From an uncultured Desulfobacter sp. (GTDB taxonomy: Bacteria > Desulfobacterota > Desulfobacteria > Desulfobacterales > Desulfobacteraceae), in the NCBI RefSeq assembly GCF_963665355.1, contig NZ_OY762229.1:186001-250000 (forward strand): a stretch of 64,000 bases of DNA, given 5' to 3'. The notes under the pieces were generated by a model. The model saw only the letters and a list, made by a program, of their open reading frames with translations, made no database searches and had not been told where the DNA came from. This document shows, one piece after another, positions 1-7,908 of the stretch. The translations under genes and the position numbers were made by a program. Numbering within the stretch: position 1 is the stretch's first letter; each line of letters begins with the position of its first letter.

Positions 1-749
1 ATCTGGCGCTGGGCCGCCTCTTCGGTGACATCCAGGATATATTCCAACGCCCCTTTGATATTACCTTTGGCATCTTTGATGGGCGCACCGGTATATTTGA
101 TGGGTATAATCACGCCGTCTTTGGGCCGGGCAATGGTTTCGGCACTGATCACCGAATCCGTTTTCATGGCCCGGGCACAGGCGCACTGCTCTGTGCGGCA
201 ATGGGGTGTCTTAAACAGATCATAGCACTTTTTGCCCAGGGCTTCGTCCGGTGTCAAACCCGCCACGGCCGCACCCGAAGGATTCATATACGTAACCGTA
301 AACTGGGTATCGATTTCCATTATGGGCGTGGGAATGACGTTAAGGTCGGTCTCCATCTGGGATAACCGATATTTCAACCCTTTAACCGCTGTGATGTCCC
401 TCAAAAGAATCAGACTGCTCTCTGTTTCATCCGGCAGGGGAATAGTGGTGGATTCGTACCAGGTAAAGGTATCTGAACTGCCTTTAAACAATATTTCGGC
501 ACTGGTTCGCTTACCAACACGCCTGGATTTGGAAACAGGGCAGTCCTTGGTTCCGCAAAACTGGGAGCAAATCACTTCCTCGCACTTTGCTCCTTTCAGG
601 ATTTGTTCCTTTGAAACGCCAAATGCTTCATAGAATGCCGTGTTCACCATGGTAATGGACATATTCCTGTCCACCACGCAACCTGGGTCAGCCATCAATT
701 CAAGGCATTGCTGATTAAACATTTCTGACTCATTATTGGGACTTGACAT
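1..749 (-). CDS. Two-PAS sensor protein, C-terminus cut by window edge (probable chemoreceptor)
   Basis: The frame is open to the left edge, so only about 249 N-terminal residues are visible. They hold two PAS domains (about 10-125 and 135-245) with no signal peptide or membrane segment. Each PAS carries a cysteine cluster (CSQFCGTKDC and CRTEQCACA). The second ends in EYILDVTEE, the usual exit of a PAS domain into a signalling helix. The ATG at 749 has GAGGAG 12 nt upstream. It starts 38 nt after the stop of the triple-CheW gene, so the two are probably one operon. That context suggests a methyl-accepting chemotaxis protein whose signalling domain lies outside the window. A PAS histidine kinase is the alternative. 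Confidence 0.8.
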   Translation of the reverse strand, partial: MSSPNNESEMFNQQCLELMADPGCVVDRNMSITMVNTAFYEAFGVSKEQILKGAKCEEVICSQFCGTKDCPVSKSRRVGKRTSAEILFKGSSDTFTWYESTTIPLPDETESSLILLRDITAVKGLKYRLSQMETDLNVIPTPIMEIDTQFTVTYMNPSGAAVAGLTPDEALGKKCYDLFKTPHCRTEQCACARAMKTDSVISAETIARPKDGVIIPIKYTGAPIKDAKGNIKGALEYILDVTEEAAQRQ

Positions 750-787
750 GATAAAATACTTCTCCTCTGATGGTTGGTTGCCGAAGG

Positions 788-2266
788 TTAATCCGCAGAC
801 ACGTCCTGTTCAGCAGTTGGGTGATGTCCGCAGTTTAAATGATTGCAAACCAGATTGCGGATATTAATTACTAATACATGCTTTTGCCTGCCTTCCTGAT
901 CAGAAAGATCGATCAAACGATCCACCGTATCTTTTGTGGCCTGGAACCGATCATTCAGGGAAGGGGAATCAAAGTGCTTCTCCTGCTTATATATGGTATT
1001 TATATTATCAACCTCCAGAGCCACGGTCACCGACTCGGCCCTGCAGATGATCAACTGCTCTCCGGGTCTGTTGCGATCCGGATATCCGTAAAAACGGCGC
1101 ATGTCCACCACCGGAACCACAAGTCCCCGTAAATTGATGACCTCGGTGTCATGCCCCCGGGCGGAAGGTATGGGCATAACCGTTCCCCGGGGGATAATTT
1201 CCTGAACATCTCTGATCTGAACTGCGAAAAGCTGCTCAACAGTAAACACCAGATAACCATTTTCAGTAATCAAATGGTGAACACCTGTCACATCTTTTGT
1301 GTTTTCATTTCTGTCTTTCATATGCGCCATGGACTGCAGCGTATCCACATGATTTTGGATCATTTTATCGACATCAAGAAGCATAATACTTGATTTCTGG
1401 TCTGTTTCATAAAGACCTGTTACACTTTGCTGCTCCCGGAATGGCATGGGCAGAATTTCATGGGTCCCCACCGTTAAAATCCGATGCACTTTGTCCATGA
1501 TCATGCCAAAACGTATATCTGTGGCGTCTATGATCAAAATACGCCGATTCTCATTGTCTTCGTCCAGATTTCGTTTGGAATCGCTCTTCCTGTCCAGCAG
1601 CACAAAGGAGTCAACCACAGGAATCGTACGGCCGCGAAGACGCAATGCTCCTTTAATACAACCGTGACAAAATGTTTCATCCACTGATTCGCAATAGGTC
1701 AATTCCTTGGCATTCTCCACAGGTACACCGTAATCCTGACCGCCACAGGTAAAAATAATAAACCGGCGGTAGACCTTTTCCTGTTTCTCCGCCTGGGCCT
1801 GCTCCTGGCCGGTATCTGCCCGGGACAACAGGCTTTCATTGTCAAAAAGCCGATTTAAATCCAGAAGTTCCAGATTTCTTGTGCCCTGGCGAATCAGACC
1901 CGAAATCAAACAATCTTTAGCAAGCAATGTGTGGGGGATGGCAAAAATATGCTCCGGTGCCACACGCAGCACATCCAAAATATCATCAAAGAGAAGACCA
2001 AAGCGATAACCGGCAAGTGAAACCACCGCCACCCGGGCATTTTCATCATATTCGGTCTCATCAAGCCCAAATCGTTTTTTTAGATTGATCACCGGAATGA
2101 CATCTTCCCGAAGACGCATAAAGCCCTCGAAAAAGGTGGCACTGTCGGGAACCGGCTGGATAGGGCGAACGTTTGTTGCCTCAATGACATTCAGTGCGTT
2201 AACCGCTATGTCAAATCCTTTGGATCGGTCCAAAAGAAACGATGCGAAAAGCTGCTCGCTAATCAT
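788..2266 (-). CDS. Triple CheW-domain chemotaxis scaffold protein
   Basis: A soluble 492-residue protein with three CheW-like domains in a row (about 5-145, 165-310 and 325-475). Each shows the CheW core, for example DVIPVINLKKRFGL, RGRTIPVVDS and LRGLVVPVVDMRRF. CheW couples chemoreceptors to the CheA kinase. Multi-CheW scaffolds are known, but single-domain CheW is usual. The ATG at 2266 has AAGGA 5 nt upstream. A TTG 18 codons earlier is in frame but has no ribosome binding site and lies in the leader, so I reject it. The gene precedes the PAS sensor, which supports a chemosensory pair. Its leader contains a duplicated hairpin element. Confidence 0.85.
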   Translation of the reverse strand: MISEQLFASFLLDRSKGFDIAVNALNVIEATNVRPIQPVPDSATFFEGFMRLREDVIPVINLKKRFGLDETEYDENARVAVVSLAGYRFGLLFDDILDVLRVAPEHIFAIPHTLLAKDCLISGLIRQGTRNLELLDLNRLFDNESLLSRADTGQEQAQAEKQEKVYRRFIIFTCGGQDYGVPVENAKELTYCESVDETFCHGCIKGALRLRGRTIPVVDSFVLLDRKSDSKRNLDEDNENRRILIIDATDIRFGMIMDKVHRILTVGTHEILPMPFREQQSVTGLYETDQKSSIMLLDVDKMIQNHVDTLQSMAHMKDRNENTKDVTGVHHLITENGYLVFTVEQLFAVQIRDVQEIIPRGTVMPIPSARGHDTEVINLRGLVVPVVDMRRFYGYPDRNRPGEQLIICRAESVTVALEVDNINTIYKQEKHFDSPSLNDRFQATKDTVDRLIDLSDQEGRQKHVLVINIRNLVCNHLNCGHHPTAEQDVSAD

Positions 2267-2330
2267 GACAATCCTTATGTTTTTATATGAAAGACTGAGT
2301 AATTCACCAAGATCTTTCAAACTTTGTAGT

Positions 2331-2459
2331 GGACTGAACCTGGCAGCTGATATGTCAGATTCAGCCCATGGCTGTTATATGAAAGTCTGTGAAACCTATG
2401 CAGATCTCTCAACTTTCGTTGTGGGCTATGGCCTGGCGGGTGATATGTCAGGTCAGCCC
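2331..2459 (-). repeat. Two tandem hairpin-forming leader repeats upstream of the CheW gene
   Basis: The 352-nt gap 2267-2618 holds two copies of a roughly 70-nt element about 91 nt apart, with shared cores at 2347-2380 and 2440-2473. Copy 1 can form a 12-bp stem (2331-2342 with 2356-2367, one or two G-U pairs). Copy 2 forms a 5+4-bp stem (2423-2427 with 2455-2459, and 2432-2435 with 2449-2452) around a loop similar to that of copy 1. Several stem positions differ between copies yet still pair. Both lie in the 5' leader of the minus-strand CheW gene. I do not recognise a known riboswitch class, and an extragenic repeat is equally possible. Confidence 0.5.
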
Positions 2460-2618
2460 GTGGCTGTTATTTAGAAAAAGTGCTGAATGGTGCGAGAGGC
2501 GACCTTGATTCCAGCATTTTCATTGATTTTTGTCCTATATTAAGAAGCTCAAACGACTATTTTGTCAAGTCGGAATTCTCATTGCTCATTAATTTTTAAT
2601 TTACAAAATTGTTTCTTT

Positions 2619-4262
2619 TCAAATAAGTGTTTTAATTTTAACTTGAAGTTGATCAGCTGTGAACGGCTTTTTCATAAAATCGTCAGCACCCATCTTTATA
2701 GCCAGTTGTTCTTGGGACTCCTCGGATTCCGTTGAAACAACCACAATGGGAATTTTTTCCACAGAAGGGTCGGTCCTGATTTTCTGGGTTAGTTCTATCC
2801 CGGTCATGACCGGCATGTTAAGGTCCGTCAGGATCAGATCAAATAATTTGTCCTCTTCCAGTATATCCAATGCTTTTCGGCCATTTTCAGCCGTTATGAC
2901 CGAAAGCCCCATGGCGGAAGCAATGCTGCGGTAAAATGCCAGCATGGATTCTGAATCATCAACGATAAGCACCCTCTTTTTCAGCAGCACCGAAGAGACG
3001 GAGCTGATTTTATCCCTATCAGATTCTGCCCTTTTGCTGTCTATGGATTTCAGCTTTTTTAAAAATGCGCCGCAAAAGCCCCTGTCGCTTGATTTGATAA
3101 TCACGTCAACCATTTTGTCACCGATTGCCTGATCTTCATACAAAGATTCAAACAAGGAGAGCGCTCTTGCTGCAACAACGGCATTGATCAACCGCGAAGA
3201 CTGGTCGTCACCTTTATCGATCATATTTTTGAGTTTTTTTACCACGCCTGGATTGATCTGATGATTCAGTGACGAAATCACAGCAATCAGTAATGAAGGC
3301 TCCTGCTCAAAAAGTCCGTCAACAAGGCGAACAAGGCTCCTGATTGAAAATATTTTACCCAACGCTTCATACACGGCAAACTTGACATTGGGATGGTCGG
3401 CGATTCCTTTATCAATGGCCTCCTCAATGCAGTCCACCCCTTTTTTATCGCCAATGGTTCCAAGCAGGTTTACTGCCATAATCTTTAAATCCGTGTTGTC
3501 CTCGTAGATAAACGGTGCGATAAAACGGATGGTTTCCGGTCCAAGCCGAGGAAACACTGCATGAATGATTCTTCGGGCTACCGGATTGCGGTGGTGAATT
3601 TTTGATGCCAGAAAGGATAATGCCTTGTCGGTATGTATCATTGCCAGGGAATCAATGGCGCCGGCGACAGTGAGATCGCACTGTTCGTAACGATCCCCAG
3701 CCTCTGATTCCTCCACAATTTTGCATAACGCATCAACGGAATCAACATCATTATATTTTCCAACAGCTTCAATGGATAAAGACGCGATTAACGAATCCTT
3801 GTTGTGCAGATTTTGACGAAATATGCCAAGGGCTTCGGGTGGCTGAATCAAAACGAGTGCCGAAAGGATTTCAAATCCTTCTTTATAACGCGGATTCAAC
3901 TCATCGGACATCAATTCACCGGATGCCATTTCGGATGTTTGTTCTGACATAAGATCCGTAAAGAGTTTAAGCAGAACAGGAGCAGCGGACGGAAATTTTT
4001 TGCGGCAACAAACCTGTAAGCTGATTTTTTTAATATTCCCATGATCGGACATAAGGCATTTTACAGTTTGCGCCTCGTTTTCCAGCAAAAGGGACCTGAG
4101 TGTATTTTCGGCCATGACAGCTGCCTGATCTGACGGATCACTTTTTTTACATAATTCGACAAGCCCGGGTATTGCAGCATCTTCCTTCTTTTTTTCGATA
4201 TCCTCTAACAGCTCGACCTGTTCAATGAAACTTTTTGAGGCGAAATTTCCAAGCTCGTCCAT
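2619..4262 (-). CDS. HEAT-repeat protein with C-terminal response-regulator receiver domain
   Basis: 547 residues. Residues about 15-400 are helical HEAT-like repeats. Residues about 425-547 are a receiver domain with the acidic pair in IVDDSES, the phospho-acceptor Asp480 (LILTDLNMP) and the conserved Lys in MKKPF. HEAT repeats bind protein partners, so phosphorylation may switch a scaffold rather than DNA binding. No DNA-binding or enzymatic output is present. The ATG at 4262 has AAAGGAG 6 nt upstream. An upstream in-frame start at 4313 has no such site. The gene runs on the same strand as the CheW-PAS pair, separated by the repeat-bearing leader. The cognate kinase is unknown. Confidence 0.85.
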   Translation of the reverse strand: MDELGNFASKSFIEQVELLEDIEKKKEDAAIPGLVELCKKSDPSDQAAVMAENTLRSLLLENEAQTVKCLMSDHGNIKKISLQVCCRKKFPSAAPVLLKLFTDLMSEQTSEMASGELMSDELNPRYKEGFEILSALVLIQPPEALGIFRQNLHNKDSLIASLSIEAVGKYNDVDSVDALCKIVEESEAGDRYEQCDLTVAGAIDSLAMIHTDKALSFLASKIHHRNPVARRIIHAVFPRLGPETIRFIAPFIYEDNTDLKIMAVNLLGTIGDKKGVDCIEEAIDKGIADHPNVKFAVYEALGKIFSIRSLVRLVDGLFEQEPSLLIAVISSLNHQINPGVVKKLKNMIDKGDDQSSRLINAVVAARALSLFESLYEDQAIGDKMVDVIIKSSDRGFCGAFLKKLKSIDSKRAESDRDKISSVSSVLLKKRVLIVDDSESMLAFYRSIASAMGLSVITAENGRKALDILEEDKLFDLILTDLNMPVMTGIELTQKIRTDPSVEKIPIVVVSTESEESQEQLAIKMGADDFMKKPFTADQLQVKIKTLI

Positions 4263-4529
4263 TACGATCTCCTTTTCTGTTCTTAGAACCTTACATAAAA
4301 GCTTCCGCCACATGCGGAAAATACATTTAGAAGCGAATCAGATCTGTTTGTTACGGCAAAAAGTTTAATTAATATAAAAGATGGTGGACGAAACAACCTC
4401 GCTTACTTATTGGGCATTCTATCTAAAAACAACGTCATTGGCAACATATCATAATCGTTTAAGCGGGCAAAAATCCATATCAGACACCGGGTTTATCTTT
4501 GCACCCCAAAGCAAGGTGTCGTTTGATTC

Positions 4530-4558
4530 TTGAATTTTAGATGAAAGTGCAATAAACT
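4530..4558 (+). promoter_or_regulatory. Possible sigma-70 promoter for the PEP-synthase-like gene
   Basis: TTGAAT at 4530-4535 and TAAACT at 4553-4558 are separated by 17 nt and lie about 75 nt before the GTG start at 4632. The rest of the divergent 369-nt gap (4263-4631) shows nothing else I can name. Confidence 0.35.
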
Positions 4559-4631
4559 CTTAGTCGGCTTTCATGCTTTGTTGGGGGTTGAACCAGGGTG
4601 TTGATAGCCCGATCTTCCAGGGAGGTGCAAC

Positions 4632-7600
4632 GTGGTGTGGTTTAAATCAATTCAAGATGGCGATGCCTGCCGCCCTCTTTTTGCCATGGATCCGGAGCAG
4701 ACCGCTCGATATAATCATTTCAGGGCGTTGCTGGACCATAATCGCGTGGCGATCAACCTCATGACAGACCTTGAGCAAACCTACTATGACAACCGCCCCT
4801 TCACAGCGCAGATGGTGGAGCATAAATGCACAGGTCTTTTGTCCGAGGTCCAGGCGATGGTTCAATCGCTGTCCGGCCTGTCGTCCAGACCGTATGAACG
4901 GCTTTCAGCAGTTTTGCAAAGCCTTCTGCGCTATTTCAGGGACGAACTGAGGCCCCCACTGCGTGCCGCCACGGACGCCCTGACCTTGCCTGTCTCCCGT
5001 ATAGAGTCCGCCCACGACAGGGCCGTGGGCGCCAAGGCAGCCAACCTGGCCCGGGCCCGGCGCGAGTTAAACCTTCCGGTCCCCAACGGTTTTGCCATCA
5101 CCACCTCCGCCTACCGGCTGTTTTTGCGCGAAACCGGTCTCTCGGAGAAGATCGACGATGCCATGGCGCAACTGACTGCCGACGACCCGGCGTCCATAGA
5201 GTCCGCCGGACGGGAGATCAGGTCACTGATCCTTGGCACCCCGTTGCCTGGAATTATCCGCACCGCCATTGAAAAGGATGCAGCCGAACTGGCCGGCGAC
5301 GCATCGGCCGGCTTCCGCCTGGCGGTGCGCAGCAGCGCCATCGGCGAGGATGGAGAAATCTCCTTTGCCGGACAATACACCTCGGTCCTGGACGTGCCCA
5401 TTGAAGACCTGACCAAGGCCTACACGCAGGTGGTGGCAAGCAAATACTCCACCCCGGCGCTCTCCTATCGCCTGCACCACGGCGTGGATGATGGCGAAAC
5501 CCCCATGGCGGTCCTGGTCCTGGAAATGATCCGTCCCCGCCTGAGCGGTGTGCTCTACACAGCCGATCCCGTGGGTGAAGACCGGGACACCATCCGTATC
5601 AGCGCCGTACATGGCCTTGGTGACACCCTGGTAGGCGGGAAGGCCTCCCCCCAACGCATATACCGGATCTCCAAATCCGGGTTCAAAATTCTGGAAATGG
5701 CCGGAGATGTTCCCTCCCCAGGGGCAAACGCATCAGAAACAACATTTTTGAGGGACCTGTGGCGGTACGCCAAACTTCTGGAAGATTGCTTCCAGCGCCC
5801 CATGGATATCGAATGGGCCGTGTACGGTGATCATCGTGTGTACATTCTGCAGGCCAGACCTCTTCTGGTGAGCGAACAGACAACCGAGCCGGAAATCGAA
5901 CCTGCTGTTGATTATCCGGGTCACCCCGTGCTTATTAATGGAGGCAAGTGCGCTGCGGGTGGTGTTGTCTCCGGCCGGGTTCTGGTGGTTAAAAACACCG
6001 AGGCGGACAATCCCATCCCCAGGCTTGAGCCGGACACAATCCTGGTCGCCCGGGCGGCATCCACCTCCATCACCCCCTGGATGGGCAAGGTGAAAGGCAT
6101 TATCACCGATGTCGGCGGCACTGCCAGCCATTTGGCCTCGGTGGCCCGGGAGTTTGGCGTGCCTGCGCTCTTTGGCACCCAATCCGCCACCGAAACCCTC
6201 ACGGACGGACAGGAAATCACCCTGTGGGCCAGCCGCGCGCGGGTCTACGACGGTGTGGTGGAGGAGCTGACCCAGGCCATGCGGCCGGTAAAGCGCCCCA
6301 TTTTCGCCAGCTCGCTCCACCTGAGGTTGCAACGCATGCTGGACCGGATTACGCCCCTGAACCTCACCGGGCCCGATTCTCCCCAGTTCACCCAGGAAGA
6401 GTGCCGGACGGTTCACGATATCATCCGCTATTGCCACGACATGTCCGTGCGCGAGATGTTCCGTTTCGGGAAATCCGCGGGTCATCCGCGTGGCGCGTTG
6501 CGTCTCAGGGCGACCCTCCCGCTTCAACTTTATGCCCTGGACCTGGGCAACGGTCTGCGGTGGGGGTTGACCACATGCGACGACATCAATGTCCACGATG
6601 TAACCAGCGCGCCTTTCCGCGCCCTGTGGCGGGGGATTTCCCACCCGGGCGTCAACTGGACAAGTTCCATTGCCATGAATCCTCACAACCTCATGTCCCT
6701 CATGGCGGGTGAAGCCGGATATGCCCTGGTCTCCGCCGACTATATGAACTTAAGCCTGCGCTTCAACTCTCATTTCGCCACTGTGGACACCCTGTGTGGG
6801 ACTGATCCGGAATATAACTACATCAACCTGCAGTTCTCCGGCGGAGCGGGCGGCTATTTCGGGCGCTCCCTGCGGATTCAATACATGGCCGCCGTACTCA
6901 GCCGGCTTGGTTTTGAAACCAGCGTCAATGGGGATCTGATTGAGGCCGGCCTGTCACGGCTCGAGCAGGCCTCCATGGAGGAAGCCCTTGATCAGCTGGG
7001 GCGTCTCCTGGGCACCAGCCGATTGCTCGACATGACCATGAACAGCCCGGAGCAGGCTGTTTCTTTGACCGAGTCCTTTTTCCAGGGTAAATACGATGTC
7101 CTTGGGAAAGAACACGAAGGCGCGCCCAAAGACTTTTATCTGATCACAGGGAACTGGAAAGAGAGCAATTCGGAAATGGAACCAGGCGGGGTGCTGCAGG
7201 ACGGTTCCCATTTCGCCTCCTGGATAACCACCGGCGTATCCCAGGCCATGACCCGGCTGCTGGGCAAGCGCTACCGGGAAATGATGGACAACATCGGTGC
7301 CTACCATTACTTCCCTCTGGCCATTGCCAAGGACAGCACCATGACCGGGGGCACCGTGACGGTGAAGGTCAAGCCGCTGTCCGGCACCATCGACCAGGCC
7401 GGCGGTCTGGCCTTTGCCATCCGCGACTTTGGCAACTACTTCGTCTTTCGTGTCAATACGCTGGAGGGCAACGCGGTTCTATTCGAATTCAAAAACGGCA
7501 AGCGCGTTGAGCGGGCGAATATCGACACCCCCGTGGCCGGAAACGTGTGGTACCGGCTGGGCGTGACAATACGTGGGCGCTGCATCCAGGCCTTCCTTGA

Positions 7601-7721
7601 TGATGGGCTGATGGTGGAATACGAGCCTGACCGGGGCCTGGAAGGCCATGTGGGTCTGTGGACCAAAGCTGATTCAGTGACTCTTTTCAAGGAACTGACT
7701 ATTAAACGCAGCACCAGTTAA
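4632..7721 (+). CDS. PEP/pyruvate-binding (PPDK/PEP synthase-like) protein with C-terminal beta-sandwich domain
   Basis: 1029 residues. After a helical N-terminus (about 1-115), residues about 120-415 match the ATP-grasp pyruvate/PEP-binding domain (VGAKAANLARARREL, VRSSAIGEDGEISFAGQYTS). Residues about 440-545 are the phosphohistidine swivel domain with GGTASHLA and His500. The large C-terminal TIM barrel of PEP synthase and PPDK is absent. Instead there is an uncharacterised region (about 580-880) and a LamG-like sandwich (about 890-1025). A phosphotransfer from ATP to His500 is likely, but the acceptor is not evident. The GTG start has GGGAGGT 5 nt upstream. The gene stands alone between the HEAT-receiver gene and the signalling island. 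Confidence 0.8.
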   Translation: MVWFKSIQDGDACRPLFAMDPEQTARYNHFRALLDHNRVAINLMTDLEQTYYDNRPFTAQMVEHKCTGLLSEVQAMVQSLSGLSSRPYERLSAVLQSLLRYFRDELRPPLRAATDALTLPVSRIESAHDRAVGAKAANLARARRELNLPVPNGFAITTSAYRLFLRETGLSEKIDDAMAQLTADDPASIESAGREIRSLILGTPLPGIIRTAIEKDAAELAGDASAGFRLAVRSSAIGEDGEISFAGQYTSVLDVPIEDLTKAYTQVVASKYSTPALSYRLHHGVDDGETPMAVLVLEMIRPRLSGVLYTADPVGEDRDTIRISAVHGLGDTLVGGKASPQRIYRISKSGFKILEMAGDVPSPGANASETTFLRDLWRYAKLLEDCFQRPMDIEWAVYGDHRVYILQARPLLVSEQTTEPEIEPAVDYPGHPVLINGGKCAAGGVVSGRVLVVKNTEADNPIPRLEPDTILVARAASTSITPWMGKVKGIITDVGGTASHLASVAREFGVPALFGTQSATETLTDGQEITLWASRARVYDGVVEELTQAMRPVKRPIFASSLHLRLQRMLDRITPLNLTGPDSPQFTQEECRTVHDIIRYCHDMSVREMFRFGKSAGHPRGALRLRATLPLQLYALDLGNGLRWGLTTCDDINVHDVTSAPFRALWRGISHPGVNWTSSIAMNPHNLMSLMAGEAGYALVSADYMNLSLRFNSHFATVDTLCGTDPEYNYINLQFSGGAGGYFGRSLRIQYMAAVLSRLGFETSVNGDLIEAGLSRLEQASMEEALDQLGRLLGTSRLLDMTMNSPEQAVSLTESFFQGKYDVLGKEHEGAPKDFYLITGNWKESNSEMEPGGVLQDGSHFASWITTGVSQAMTRLLGKRYREMMDNIGAYHYFPLAIAKDSTMTGGTVTVKVKPLSGTIDQAGGLAFAIRDFGNYFVFRVNTLEGNAVLFEFKNGKRVERANIDTPVAGNVWYRLGVTIRGRCIQAFLDDGLMVEYEPDRGLEGHVGLWTKADSVTLFKELTIKRSTS

Positions 7722-7821
7722 ATCCGGCAGCGCATAACGCCAGCAGTTATTATATCATGACCACCTGATTGATCCTGATTTCCACATCCCATTTTACCGG
7801 CATGCCCGTCCTTTTTTGATG

Positions 7822-7850
7822 TTGAAAGATTTAGACCCCGATGTTATGAA
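7822..7850 (+). promoter_or_regulatory. Possible sigma-70 promoter of the signalling island
   Basis: TTGAAA at 7822-7827 and TATGAA at 7845-7850 are 17 nt apart, about 60 nt before the first gene of the 20-kb co-directional block. Confidence 0.35.
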
Positions 7851-7908
7851 AGTAATATTGGTAATATCAAAACCGTTCGATTTTATTTCACATCCTTTTT
7901 AATCGAGA

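Noticed and set aside
2331-2473. Leader repeats as a GEMM c-di-GMP riboswitch
   Set aside because: The conserved GEMM core and tetraloop receptor are not present.
5733-6686. Long minus-strand frame inside the PEP-synthase-like gene
   Set aside because: Codon bias and protein motifs belong to the plus-strand gene.
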